Source: JAFAMB01 sp963775805
GTDB lineage: Bacteria; Verrucomicrobiota; Verrucomicrobiia; Chthoniobacterales; JAFAMB01
Reading direction: 5' to 3'
Length of the DNA: 64,000 nt
Assembly: GCA_963775805.1 (NCBI GenBank)
Contig: CAVZKG010000003.1
Span: 1-64,000, forward strand
Shown: positions 32,153 through 41,403 of the stretch, piece after piece
Position numbering within the stretch: the first letter of the stretch is position 1
How the letters are laid out: the number at the start of each line of letters is the position of its first letter
The notes under the pieces: model-generated
The model's input: only the letters and a program-made list of their open reading frames with translations
Database searches by the model: none
What the model was told of the DNA's origin: nothing
Made by a program: the position numbers and the translations under genes

Positions 32153-32581
32153 ATGTCTAAAAGCATTTTTGTACCGCTTATTTGCATCCTCCCGTTCATA
32201 ATGCTTAGCGCCTTCCCGCTAAGTCAACCGTTACACTACCGGCTCGCCAGCGATCGTTCGCTCAAAGGCAAAGGAAAAAATGGCGAGTGTATGGATTACG
32301 CTATCGCGCTTTCTTCGCGCTTGGCATCAAACGGCATCCACGGCCAGCTGATCTTCTTTCGCTGGCATATCCGTAATACCGGCACGGAAGGCAGTCATGT
32401 CTTCGTTGCCTACCACCTTTCCGACGGGACTAAATGGATCGTGGACAACGAGCTTGATCATCCGAAGTCAGTGCCGACAAACGCCAGTGCGATGCAGCTC
32501 GTGTACATGCTAGCTGGATCGCCGGCAGATCCAGTCGACGTAAAACTTCAGGAAGGACTGAACGAACTCAGCTACTTTTGA
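32153..32581 (+). CDS. secreted transglutaminase-like protein (142 aa)
   Basis: Signal peptide residues 1-24 (FVPLICILPFIMLSAFPLS). The mature part shows a Cys-His-Asp order typical of transglutaminase-fold or BTLCP-type peptidases: Cys in GKNGECMDYAIALSSRLA, His in SHVFVAYHLSDG, Asp in KWIVDNELDHP. Only 142 residues, short for the family, so it may be a minimal domain. It lies upstream of dinB with a 119-base gap; no functional link is evident. Confidence 0.6.
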   Translation: MSKSIFVPLICILPFIMLSAFPLSQPLHYRLASDRSLKGKGKNGECMDYAIALSSRLASNGIHGQLIFFRWHIRNTGTEGSHVFVAYHLSDGTKWIVDNELDHPKSVPTNASAMQLVYMLAGSPADPVDVKLQEGLNELSYF

Positions 32582-32700
32582 GATCCGCGAGCCGCGCGCA
32601 TATCTGAATCAGCTATAACCTGGCGTTCTCCGTGGGCGCCGGCGCACAAACCCTAGCAGGCAGGTATTTACTCTTCAGGGAATGCGGCTTACCTAGGAGA

Positions 32701-33750
32701 GTGGCAAGAAGCATTATCCATTTGGACATGGATTGTTTCTACGCCGCGATAGAGGTTCGTGATAAGCCAGAACTTGCCGGCAAACCGGTTGCAGTCGGCG
32801 GCGCGCGCGACCGGCGCGGCGTCCTGACGACCTGCAATTATGAAGCGCGAGGATTTGGCGTGCGCTCAGCGATGCCGACGTTCCAGGCATTGCAACGGTG
32901 CCCAGAACTGATCGTCATGCCGACACGATTTGAGGTTTACCGGCGCGAATCGGCGACGATCCGGGAGATCCTTTACGGTTTCACTCCGCTCGTGGAGCCG
33001 TTATCGCTGGATGAGGCTTTTCTGGATGTTTCGCAGCGAGAGGAAGAGCCGGCCTCTTTGGCACAGACCATCCGCACTTTGATCTTCGAAAAAACTCACC
33101 TCACCTCCTCGGCGGGAATCGCCCCGAACAAGATGCTAGCCAAGATCGCGAGCGATTGGAACAAGCCGAACGGCCAATTCGAAATTCGTCGGGAAGATAT
33201 TCCCAATTTCATGGAAACGTTGCCGGTCCAGAAGCTTTGGGGTGTCGGCGCCAAGTCCGCTCAAAAATTCGAGCGCCTCGGCATCAACACTTGCGGAGAA
33301 CTGCAGCGCTGCTCGAAAATCCAGTTGCACGAATGGTTCGGGAAATACGGGCTTGAGCTTTATGAATTATGCAGAGGGGACGACACTCGGAAGGTGACGC
33401 CCGACCGAGAGCGGAAATCGCTAAGCACCGAACGGACATTCACGATTGATCTCACTTCGCAGGCGCAATGTGAAGCGCGTGTTCCCGACCTCTTTGAGGA
33501 ACTGGCAAGCGACCTCAAAAACAGCGGCGCCGAAGAGCAGGTCAAATCTGTGTTCGTCAAGATCCGGTTTGCGGACTTTAGTCGCACAACGGTGGAGCGA
33601 GCCGGGCAGCCTCTAACGATGGAAAGTTTTCTTCGATTGCTGCGGGTTGGGCTGGATCGAAAACAGATGGGCGTTCGTCTACTGGGCCTCGGAGTCCGTT
33701 TTGGAAGCGAAGCACCAGAAAACGCCGCCCAACTGGAACTATTCGATTAA
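32701..33750 (+). CDS. dinB: DNA polymerase IV (Y-family)
   Basis: Lesion-bypass polymerase. The GTG at 32701 is the likely start because the family begins IIHLDMDCFYAAIE; upstream codons are not conserved. Metal ligands: Asp in HLDMDCF and Asp-Glu in PLSLDEAFLDVS. Thumb HhH (LWGVGAKSAQKFERLGI), little-finger domain (KSLSTERTF ... VFVKIRFADF), and C-terminal QLELF, a beta-clamp-binding peptide. Length 349 residues is normal. Ends 2 bases from the convergent aldo/keto reductase gene. Confidence 0.93.
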   Translation: MARSIIHLDMDCFYAAIEVRDKPELAGKPVAVGGARDRRGVLTTCNYEARGFGVRSAMPTFQALQRCPELIVMPTRFEVYRRESATIREILYGFTPLVEPLSLDEAFLDVSQREEEPASLAQTIRTLIFEKTHLTSSAGIAPNKMLAKIASDWNKPNGQFEIRREDIPNFMETLPVQKLWGVGAKSAQKFERLGINTCGELQRCSKIQLHEWFGKYGLELYELCRGDDTRKVTPDRERKSLSTERTFTIDLTSQAQCEARVPDLFEELASDLKNSGAEEQVKSVFVKIRFADFSRTTVERAGQPLTMESFLRLLRVGLDRKQMGVRLLGLGVRFGSEAPENAAQLELFD

Positions 33751-33752
33751 GA

Positions 33753-34763
33753 CTATTGCCGTCCTAGCTTCGCAATAAAATCGTACGGATACGGGAGCGC
33801 GATCTCACTGGCAGAATCGAGTTTCGCGACATGTTCGGGCGATAAAGTCCAACCGGCCGCACCGAGATTGTTCTCGAGCTGTTGCATTCGACGCGCACCG
33901 ATGATCGGAGCCGTGACTCCAGGTTTCTGCAGAAGCCAATTGATGGCGACTTGCGCCGGAGATCGATTGACCAATTCAGCCACTTCATGAAGTGCATCCA
34001 GCGTGCGCCACGTCTGTTCGTTGTTATAGGCGCTCCATTTCTCGCCCCAATCTTTTTTCTCCGCCAGTTCAATCCGGGATCCTTCGGGTGGAGCAGCCAT
34101 CCCGCGCTTGAATTTTCCGGAGAGCCATCCGCCGCGCAGCGGGCTCCAGGGGATCACTCCCAATCCTTCGCGGACTGTGAGCGGGATCAGCTCCCATTCG
34201 GTGCTCCGGCACAAAAGATTGTACTGCGGTTGGAGACAGACGAACGGATCCCACCTGTTCTCACGGCTGACATCGATTGCTCGCTGCAGTTGCCAACCGG
34301 TGTAGTTGCTTGCTCCGATGTATCGGACCACGCCTCTCGACAGGAGGTCGTTCAGGGTTGATAAGGTCTCTTCCAGGGGCGTTTTCGCGTCCCAGCAATG
34401 CACTTGATAAAGATCAATGTAATCGGTCTGCAACCGCCGCAAACTTGCTGCAACCGAACTTAAAATGTGTTTCCGGCTCAGGCCACGATCATTGGGACCA
34501 CTTCCCATTGGGAAATTGACTTTTGTCGCAATGACAAGGTCGTCGCGTTGCTGTTTCGCCAGCCAACGGCCGACGATTTCTTCCGAGACACCGGTCGAAT
34601 AGACGTTGGCGGTATCAATAAAATTGCCGCCCGCCGCCACAAAGCGGTCCATCATTTGAAAGCTCTCTTCCTCCGAAGCTTCGTTCTCCCTCCCAAATGT
34701 CATCGCTCCAAGGCAGATTTCGCTCACCTTTAAGCCGGTTTTGCCAAGATGTCGGTAGTTCAT
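33753..34763 (-). CDS. aldo/keto reductase
   Basis: NADPH-dependent TIM-barrel oxidoreductase, 336 residues. Begins MNYRHLGKTGLKVSEICLG. Catalytic tetrad: Asp and Tyr in FIDTANVYSTG, Lys in LVIATKVNF, His in DLYQVHCWD. NADP-binding end: TAPIIGARRMQQLENNLGA. It resembles the YajO/PdxI-like or KCAB-like AKR groups; substrate unknown. It is convergent with dinB and divergent from the aminotransferase. Confidence 0.93.
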   Translation of the reverse strand: MNYRHLGKTGLKVSEICLGAMTFGRENEASEEESFQMMDRFVAAGGNFIDTANVYSTGVSEEIVGRWLAKQQRDDLVIATKVNFPMGSGPNDRGLSRKHILSSVAASLRRLQTDYIDLYQVHCWDAKTPLEETLSTLNDLLSRGVVRYIGASNYTGWQLQRAIDVSRENRWDPFVCLQPQYNLLCRSTEWELIPLTVREGLGVIPWSPLRGGWLSGKFKRGMAAPPEGSRIELAEKKDWGEKWSAYNNEQTWRTLDALHEVAELVNRSPAQVAINWLLQKPGVTAPIIGARRMQQLENNLGAAGWTLSPEHVAKLDSASEIALPYPYDFIAKLGRQ

Positions 34764-34846
34764 ACGATGACCTTTACATCAAGTACGATCCACAATTCTG
34801 TCCAGAACACCTTGAAGATTTTCGTTCGCAGGAGAACGTGTCTGCG

Positions 34847-36013
34847 ATGGACGCACCTTATCAGTTCGCTCCCCAGGCCCGCCTGCTCGATTTCATGCGA
34901 CAAGCCGGCAATCCTGACCTGATCAACCTGGCGGCCGGTCTGCCCTCCGTAGATTGCGTTCCGAAGGCCGCCCTTAAGCAAGCGTTCGAGCGAACATTTG
35001 CAGAAGAACCGGATCTCGCCTTGGGTTATCACACTCCGGACGGAGATCGCGGACTGCGCGCCAAAGTTGCCGAGCGCTTCAGGAGAAGAGGAATCGATGT
35101 AACACCTGAAGAATTGGTGATGACAACGGGCTGCACCCAGGCGCTCCACGGAATGATCCGCCTGCTCGCCAAGCCCGGAGACGTCGTGGCCTGCGAAGCC
35201 CCAGCCTACTACGCAACTCTAGAGATGCTGGGTGACGCCGGAGTCCGAGTTTTACCTGTCTCGGTTGCTAATGCCCGAGGGGTCGATCTCGACGTCCTCA
35301 CCGACTTGTTTGAGCAGTTTCGCCCTAAATTGTTTGTTGTCTGTTCGACATTATCTAATCCGTCCGGCGCGACGATGCCCAACGACGCACGACGCTCGCT
35401 GGTTGATATATGCCGCAAGATGAACACGCGCATCCTGGAAGACGAAATCTATGGTGAACTATCGGAAATTGATGGGCTGCGCCCGATCCGTTCGTACGAC
35501 GATGGGGGCCTTGTCTCGTACGTCACAAGCTTTTCAAAGACGGTTGCGCCCGGAATCCGGATTGGCGTCTGCGTGCCGGGGGGAAATACGGATCGTTTCG
35601 CGCAACTAAAATGTCAGCAAGACATGCATTCCGCGACTTTATGCGAAGTCGCATTTCGGAAGTATCTGGAAAACGCCGATCTCGATTCTCATCTTAAATA
35701 TCTCAAAACTCTCAACAGCCAGCGCCGGAAGCTCGCCACGAAACTGATCCAAGAACATTTCCCGAAAGAAGCGGTGACATGGGTCCCTGAGGGTGGGTTC
35801 CTGCTTTGGGTGGAGTTGCCGGAAAAGATCGACATCGAAGCGGCCTATCACGCGGCCCTCACTAAGAACGTTGCGTTCAGCCGTGGCAGAGCATTCTTTT
35901 CAAGACCCGACGCCAAGGTCGTTGCGATGCGGATTAATTGTTCGCGACCATCTATGGAGGAACTTGTGCAGGGCTTAGAGACCCTCGGAGCAATTCTGTC
36001 GCTTCAACTATGA
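34847..36013 (+). CDS. PLP-dependent aminotransferase (class I/II)
   Basis: 388 residues from ATG 34847, which has AGGAG upstream; the frame is open further left but without family sequence. Fold-type I blocks: LINLAAGLPSVDCVP, YHTPDGDRGLRAKVAERFRR, TTGCTQALHGMIRLLAKPGD, STLSNPSGATMP, ILEDEIYGELSE and the PLP Lys in VTSFSKTVAPGIRIG. It resembles 2-aminoadipate/MocR-type aminotransferases (the EIYGEL and PGIRIG motifs) but lacks a GntR domain. Substrate not decided. The next gene overlaps its stop (ATGA). Confidence 0.88.
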   Translation: MDAPYQFAPQARLLDFMRQAGNPDLINLAAGLPSVDCVPKAALKQAFERTFAEEPDLALGYHTPDGDRGLRAKVAERFRRRGIDVTPEELVMTTGCTQALHGMIRLLAKPGDVVACEAPAYYATLEMLGDAGVRVLPVSVANARGVDLDVLTDLFEQFRPKLFVVCSTLSNPSGATMPNDARRSLVDICRKMNTRILEDEIYGELSEIDGLRPIRSYDDGGLVSYVTSFSKTVAPGIRIGVCVPGGNTDRFAQLKCQQDMHSATLCEVAFRKYLENADLDSHLKYLKTLNSQRRKLATKLIQEHFPKEAVTWVPEGGFLLWVELPEKIDIEAAYHAALTKNVAFSRGRAFFSRPDAKVVAMRINCSRPSMEELVQGLETLGAILSLQL

Positions 36014-36390
36014 ACAAAAAATTCGTCTTCCACGGCATCTACTTGATCGTGGTCGGGATCATTGCGGTGTTGTACAATCCCCACAACGGTCAATTCGGTT
36101 TCAATCCGGATGCCAAGTCAGGTCTGATCGTCACCGGAATATTTGCGCTCCTCTCGCTGCTGTGGGCCTATGTTTACACCCGAAATGCGCGCCGAATTGC
36201 GATCATTGGCGGCACTGCGACCACGGTGCTTCTCTTTGCCGGAACGATCCCGCGTGCGTTGAACGCCTGGACAGGTTATGCCCAAGGGGACACAACCAAG
36301 TGGTTCGCCGCTGTGACAATTTCTCTCGTCATCATTGGATCAATCCCGCTTTTCACTTTCCTCATCCAAAATCTACGGACGAACCGGTAA
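36010..36390 (+). CDS. small membrane protein, four helices (126 aa)
   Basis: Starts at an ATG overlapping the aminotransferase stop. Four hydrophobic segments: IYLIVVGIIAVLYN, SGLIVTGIFALLSLLWAYVY, IAIIGGTATTVLLFAGTIP and WFAAVTISLVIIGSIPLFTFLI. No family recognised beyond an integral membrane protein. Translational coupling suggests expression with the aminotransferase. Bases 36391-36529 show no feature. Confidence 0.7.
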   Translation: MNKKFVFHGIYLIVVGIIAVLYNPHNGQFGFNPDAKSGLIVTGIFALLSLLWAYVYTRNARRIAIIGGTATTVLLFAGTIPRALNAWTGYAQGDTTKWFAAVTISLVIIGSIPLFTFLIQNLRTNR

Positions 36391-36529
36391 ACTTCTATTT
36401 CCAGCATCGATCAATGTGAAACAGCGATCGCTCTCCCAACCGGCCGAGAGGTACGCGACAGTGCAGTGTCCGCACAGTTGCTAGCGCTTCGGCGTCAAAA
36501 AAGAATTCGACCGCAAACACGGATCGCTT

Positions 36530-37804
36530 GTGCAGTTTGAAAGTTTTGATCGCAACTCGCTATCCCGGCGTTTACATCAGTCTATCTTTGCGGTAACGGC
36601 AAGAGTGCTTTCTCCAAATCTTTTGCCCTCGAATACTCCAGAAAAACTCGGATTCGATACCGCCCGACTGGAGCGGTTACATCGCGGGATTCAGCGTTTT
36701 GTCGACAATGGCCAGCATGCCGGGGTCAGCCTGCTACTGGTGCGAGATGGCCAGATCGCTGACACCTTTGCAACCGGCTTCCGGAATCAGGAACTTGGCC
36801 TTCCGATGACCCGGGACACGATCGTGCGGATCTATTCCATGACCAAGATCATCGTGAGCGTTGCGGCATTGACGCTGCTCGAGGAAGGAAAACTGGGACT
36901 GCTCGATCCGGTGACCGACTATATCGGCCAATTCCGGGATCTTCGCGTGTTTGCAGGTGGAACAGCTCACGATCCGAAGCTGGTCCCATTGGACAAACCG
37001 ATGACGATCCAACACCTCTTTACTCACACCTCGGGATTCGTCTACGACGCCCCGGGGGAACCTATCGACGAATACTATCGTGCCCTCTACGAGGGGCACA
37101 CCAATTCGCTCGAGCAACTGGTGGATTCCCTCTCCCATCTGCCTTTAAAATGGCAACCTGGGACCCGGTTTGATTATGGGTTTTCGACCGATATCCTGGG
37201 CCGAGTAATTGAACTCGTCAGCGGGCAACGTCTCGACCGGTTTCTGAATGAGCGGATTCTCGGGCCACTGAATATGGTCGACACCTCTTACGCGGTCGAT
37301 CCCTCCCGGAAAGAGCGCCTCGCAAAAGTATATGAACACGGGAGCGAACGAAGATTGCAACAGGTACAGAGCCTGCAGGGAGAGTTAATCGAGGGTCAAC
37401 GCGACTTCCCGCAAGGAGGCGCCGGGTTGTTCTCGACGTTAGACGACTACGCGCGATTCGCTCAGATGCTGTGCAACCGAGGCGAGCTTGACGGGACCCG
37501 TTTGATTGGGCGCAAAACTTGGGAACTGATGGTTTCCAACCATTTGACGATCACGACGACGCCCTTTCACGATCTTGGACCGGGACACGGCTTTGGATTG
37601 GGTGTTACCGTTCGTCTCGACAATGGTTCGGCAGCCACTTTGGGCACAATCGGCTCATTCGGTTGGACCGGTATGGCGACAACGTATTGTCGGATCGATC
37701 CGTCAGAGAAACTCGTTGCGATCGTATTCGCCCAGCATCTGCCGTATGACGAACATGGACTGTTCCAGCGGTTCGCGAACCTCACTTACCAGACCCTTTT
37801 GTGA
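36530..37804 (+). CDS. beta-lactamase-family serine hydrolase
   Basis: Class C beta-lactamase/esterase fold. Nucleophile motif SMTK in RIYSMTKIIVSVAALTLLEEG, Tyr motif in DYGFSTDILGRVIEL, and GHGFGLGVTV as the third (HxG-like) motif. Blocks PMTIQHLFTHTSGF and GGAGLFSTLDDYARFAQMLCN are typical. The start is uncertain: GTG 36530 opens the frame, but family sequence begins near residue 38 (EKLGFDTARLERL). No signal peptide is obvious. Could be an esterase, D-aminopeptidase or PBP-like enzyme. Confidence 0.88.
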   Translation: MQFESFDRNSLSRRLHQSIFAVTARVLSPNLLPSNTPEKLGFDTARLERLHRGIQRFVDNGQHAGVSLLLVRDGQIADTFATGFRNQELGLPMTRDTIVRIYSMTKIIVSVAALTLLEEGKLGLLDPVTDYIGQFRDLRVFAGGTAHDPKLVPLDKPMTIQHLFTHTSGFVYDAPGEPIDEYYRALYEGHTNSLEQLVDSLSHLPLKWQPGTRFDYGFSTDILGRVIELVSGQRLDRFLNERILGPLNMVDTSYAVDPSRKERLAKVYEHGSERRLQQVQSLQGELIEGQRDFPQGGAGLFSTLDDYARFAQMLCNRGELDGTRLIGRKTWELMVSNHLTITTTPFHDLGPGHGFGLGVTVRLDNGSAATLGTIGSFGWTGMATTYCRIDPSEKLVAIVFAQHLPYDEHGLFQRFANLTYQTLL

Positions 37805-37848
37805 CGGCGAGCGACTTCGACGACACTTGCGGTCCCCGAAATCGAAGT

Positions 37849-39258
37849 TCAATACTTTCGCTTCACCTCTGGAGGGGGCTTTTCGATATTCTCCAAATCG
37901 ATGCCGTTTTCCTGCAAGGTTCGAAGGATATTGTCGAGCAACAAAGGAAGCCCGTCAGCGTGGTTTTCACGATTCAGAGCCTTGAAGTTAACGATCTGCT
38001 CTCTGACTCTGAGAGTCAGAAGCGATTTAAACTGTTCAACTGGATCGGTCACTGGCGCTTCCGTATCGGCCTTCCGGCTTACAGCCTCCTCAAAGTTGTC
38101 GCTTGCGAGTTCGCTCAGAGTTTCGCGTAAGCTCGCAACGGTTTCGCTTAAACGCGCATTTTCTTCCCGCAACTTGCCGACTTCCCTGCTGCTATCGACT
38201 CCGGGAGATTCACTCTGCTTTGGTGATTGCTGAGTCTGGCGGATTTGGTTTCTCGCTACCCGCAGCTCCTCCCTGAGATCGTTGTACCGGATCTGTATCT
38301 GCTTCAGCAGGTCGGACAGGTCCGCGTTCGATGACTTCTGGAATGATTGCTCAGGGAGTTTTTCCTGTTTCGGCCGATGCGATTTCTCGTGCCGGTTTTC
38401 ACCGGAACCTGACGGGCGCGGTCTCTGTTGTTGGTGTTCGGCTGGACGACGATCCTGTTGACGCGGCGGTTGATCAGGCTCCTGCGCCTTTGGTTGAGGC
38501 GCGGTTTCCGCAGGAGCCGCCGAAGGTCGTTCGTTCTCGGGTTTGGCCAGCTTGGTTTGAAGGATTTCGCTGATCGCCGGCGGCAAATCTTCCTCCGAAA
38601 GCTGCTTTTGCCATCGGCTGCTCCATTTCTTGACGGATTTACCCAACTCCTGCTGAAGTGGCTCCGGAAGCGTCTTCAGCGGCTGAAAAGGTTTCGCCCA
38701 TTGGAACACGGAAACTGCCGCCGGAGGAGGTGCACTTGCCGCCGACTCGATCGCAGTTAACGCGACCAGCTCCGCTTCAGCCGGTTTCAATCCCTTGAGA
38801 TCGAGCTGCAAGAGCCACGGCTTGTTCTTCCCGATTAGAACGCTGTAGAAAATCTGACGATCCTTCGGCTGAAGCCCCGATTCGGTCCGAAAGCCCTGAA
38901 GCGTCGCCACGAGAAGCTTAAGAGCCGAAGCCGGGTCGATCTTGTGCAGACCGCGTGCAATGCTCAATCTCAGTCGGCGGGATGCTTCGGATTCGAGCGG
39001 CTTCATTGCCGAGAGAAAATTGCGCTGCTTGGCAGGCGTCAATTGTGGCCACGCTTCCAAAGTGCCGTTGACTGAAACAAACCAAGGCAGGTCGCCCAGA
39101 AGCTCTAGAGCGCCCGACAACGGTTTCCCGCCAAGCAAGACCAATTCCTTAAATAACGTCGCGCCCTTTTGTTCGTCGGTTTGTGATAACCGTCCGTTGC
39201 GCGAAGTCTCAATGATGGCTCGCAAGTCATCGATGAGAGGTTGAAAATTTTTCGCCAT
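37849..39258 (-). CDS. coiled-coil hypothetical protein (469 aa)
   Basis: Residues about 1-200 are helical (LIDDLRAIIETSRNGRLSQT, LRLSIARGLHKIDPASALKLLVATLQGF). Residues 235-305 are Pro/Gln/Arg-rich and disordered. A long coiled coil follows (about 315-400: LLKQIQIRYNDLREELRVAR, REENARLSETVASLRETLSEL), then a compact helical end. No family recognised; the helix-linker-coil layout suggests a scaffold or cytoskeletal partner. It is followed on the same strand by the deoxyribosyltransferase-like gene's neighbour at 39288, which lies 29 bases upstream. Confidence 0.7.
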   Translation of the reverse strand: MAKNFQPLIDDLRAIIETSRNGRLSQTDEQKGATLFKELVLLGGKPLSGALELLGDLPWFVSVNGTLEAWPQLTPAKQRNFLSAMKPLESEASRRLRLSIARGLHKIDPASALKLLVATLQGFRTESGLQPKDRQIFYSVLIGKNKPWLLQLDLKGLKPAEAELVALTAIESAASAPPPAAVSVFQWAKPFQPLKTLPEPLQQELGKSVKKWSSRWQKQLSEEDLPPAISEILQTKLAKPENERPSAAPAETAPQPKAQEPDQPPRQQDRRPAEHQQQRPRPSGSGENRHEKSHRPKQEKLPEQSFQKSSNADLSDLLKQIQIRYNDLREELRVARNQIRQTQQSPKQSESPGVDSSREVGKLREENARLSETVASLRETLSELASDNFEEAVSRKADTEAPVTDPVEQFKSLLTLRVREQIVNFKALNRENHADGLPLLLDNILRTLQENGIDLENIEKPPPEVKRKY

Positions 39259-39287
39259 ATAGATCCCGAGTTCAGTGCGCCGTATGC

Positions 39288-39926
39288 CTAGGGCAGGAGT
39301 CCGTTCGCTCGCTTGTTAACAAATGCTTCCATCACTTTCTTCTCGTTATCGGAAGAATTAAATCCGGGCATTTTCGCGAGCCAGCGAAAGACAGGTTCGG
39401 CTAATTCGTTAGAGATCGTCGGAGTCTGTTGAGCGAGTTCATCCAACTCGGCAACAGCCATGCCGGCAATCTGGTCGATCAAGTGCTGCGCTGCTTGCAC
39501 CGGATCAGAGCCGGTGATCAGCGCAGATTTATAAATTCTCATACTGTTAATAAACAGCGATCTCGTCCGTGGATAAAAGCTGAGCATTAGATTCCACTGG
39601 TCCTCCCCCTGGTCGCCGCCACGCCGGAAATCGGTCCTTAAAAGAAGGGAAGGAATATCCGCGAATTTCGCGAGCATGAATTCCGTCACGGTCCCTGAAT
39701 CGAGTTCCGGACCATCGAAGTTGAACAGCGCCAAGTCGCATCCGAGCAAAGTCACGATGTCTTTATCGCGTATCCCCTGAGCCGTTGCCTCGCGTTCCTC
39801 GAGTGTCTGCGGAAGAACGCAACTAAACCTACGGTTTGAGACTTTCGCGATCGCATCCGCCAATGCCGCGTTGCCCATCAGGTGTTTCGAAGAGAAAAGC
39901 TCGCCGGCAAAATAAACCAAAAACAT
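39288..39926 (-). CDS. nucleoside 2-deoxyribosyltransferase-like protein (212 aa)
   Basis: Begins MFLVYFAGELFSSKHLMGNA and continues LPQTLEEREATAQGIRDKDI, LLGCDLALFNFDGPELDSGT, VTEFMLAKFADIPSLLLRTD: the strand-loop motifs of the family, including the acidic DSGT-x-E catalytic segment. Members swap bases on deoxynucleosides or act as hydrolases in salvage; some are phage or defence enzymes. The last 70 residues are a helical extension. Upstream of and probably co-transcribed with the coiled-coil gene (29-base gap). Confidence 0.75.
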   Translation of the reverse strand: MFLVYFAGELFSSKHLMGNAALADAIAKVSNRRFSCVLPQTLEEREATAQGIRDKDIVTLLGCDLALFNFDGPELDSGTVTEFMLAKFADIPSLLLRTDFRRGGDQGEDQWNLMLSFYPRTRSLFINSMRIYKSALITGSDPVQAAQHLIDQIAGMAVAELDELAQQTPTISNELAEPVFRWLAKMPGFNSSDNEKKVMEAFVNKRANGLLP

Positions 39927-40115
39927 TCAACATTTAGATCGGGCGACAGCATTGTGCCTTGCGCAGAATTATTCAAGAGGATTTCTAACTGGCGAAAATC
40001 ATGCAGAAAGCGGATCAGCTTCAAACGCTCGCAATCAGGTAAAGGTTTTGCGCGAAAGGAGACCAGGCGTATCTCCATTGGACGTATTCAGGAACAGCAA
40101 GTAATAGCTAGTCAA

Positions 40116-41351
40116 ATGAGAACGGACGAAGTGCCGGGGCCGAGAGGGAAATTTACCATAAAACCTCACCGGACAATCGCGTTTATCCTTATTGTTCACC
40201 TCGTAATCTGTCTCCTTGTCCTCGCGCACAATGCGAGACATCAGAATACAAGCGATCGTCTGGTATCGAGCGACTCGGTGCATTACGTCGATATTGCGCA
40301 TGATTTTGCCTCAGGCAATTTCTCGATGGCGTACGTGAAAGAGCGTCCGCATCGGCAACCTCTCTATCCCGCGCTCCTGGCAGTGGCTATGAAACTCGGA
40401 AACGGCGACAGGTTCTACCTTGGCGCGGTTAATATTATTATCGACTCGGTCGCAATCCTTTCAGTTTATCTCTTTACAATCGCGCTTTTCCGGCAGCGTT
40501 TCGTCGCGATCTTTTGCGCCCTTGCCCTGGCTGCGAATCCGTTCATTGATCGGCTGATCACTGCCCGAATTCTGACAGAGCCGCTCCATCTTCTGATGAC
40601 GATTTATGCGATTTACACCTTTGTAAGATATCTACAACGGAAAGAACGAGGATGGCTGTTTGGCTGCGCTGTGTTCCTCGGTCTCGATTACCTGACCCGT
40701 CCGAATGGTCTCTTCATGGCCGCCGCTGCAATCGGATCGATGGGATTGAGTGATCTCGTCACACATGCGACGGTGGCTCGGAATCGGCCACCATTTTTTG
40801 GATTCATTCTTAGGCTCGTCGGCAGGTATCTGGTAGCATGCGCCATTTTTCTCGGTGTTTCTGCGCCAAGCTGGGTCCCGAGACTGATCTATTATGGCGA
40901 GCCGTTCCACCATGGGTATATCGAAAACTATATGTGGGTCGACACCTACAAGGCAGGCCATGTCGGAGAGAGCTTTGCCACGTATACCTGGCGCGATTAT
41001 TTCGCGCATCATCAGGTTCGAAGCATCATTTCGCGCCTGATCCACGGCTTCCGCGATGTCTACTTTCGAATTCCGATCCAGATGGAGCGGGTGCCTTTGC
41101 TCTTTCTCTTCAGTATCGGCGGCGTCTGGATAGCATTCCGAATCGCTACGAAAGAGTATCGATTTTTGTGCCTCTTTCTTTTTCTGCAAATGATGCCTTT
41201 AGTCTGGACGAATCTGTCGAATCCGACTGCGCGTGTGCCATACGGGTCATTGCTTCCGTTCGAACTGTTTTTAGCTGGCCTTTTCCTTGCATGGCTTGGC
41301 GAACAACAACCAGTTCGCACTTGGTTTGCCGAGCGATTTGGAAGACGATAG
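40116..41351 (+). CDS. polytopic membrane glycosyltransferase (ArnT/PMT-like, 411 aa)
   Basis: The ATG at 40116 is chosen because upstream codons overlap the divergent gene and are not membrane-like. About nine hydrophobic helices. The first periplasmic loop carries DSVHYVDIAHDFASGNF and HRQPLYPALLAVAMKLG, the pattern of GT-C enzymes (ArnT, GT39/GT83) that use polyprenyl-phosphate sugars; the Asp in SDSVHY would be the catalytic or metal residue. Acceptor unknown. The gene stands alone, convergent with the FAD reductase. Confidence 0.75.
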   Translation: MRTDEVPGPRGKFTIKPHRTIAFILIVHLVICLLVLAHNARHQNTSDRLVSSDSVHYVDIAHDFASGNFSMAYVKERPHRQPLYPALLAVAMKLGNGDRFYLGAVNIIIDSVAILSVYLFTIALFRQRFVAIFCALALAANPFIDRLITARILTEPLHLLMTIYAIYTFVRYLQRKERGWLFGCAVFLGLDYLTRPNGLFMAAAAIGSMGLSDLVTHATVARNRPPFFGFILRLVGRYLVACAIFLGVSAPSWVPRLIYYGEPFHHGYIENYMWVDTYKAGHVGESFATYTWRDYFAHHQVRSIISRLIHGFRDVYFRIPIQMERVPLLFLFSIGGVWIAFRIATKEYRFLCLFLFLQMMPLVWTNLSNPTARVPYGSLLPFELFLAGLFLAWLGEQQPVRTWFAERFGRR

Positions 41352-41403
41352 TCGGCGCCCCATTCGCACTCTCATTCTCTCCGTGAGGCGCATTCGCCCA
41401 TCC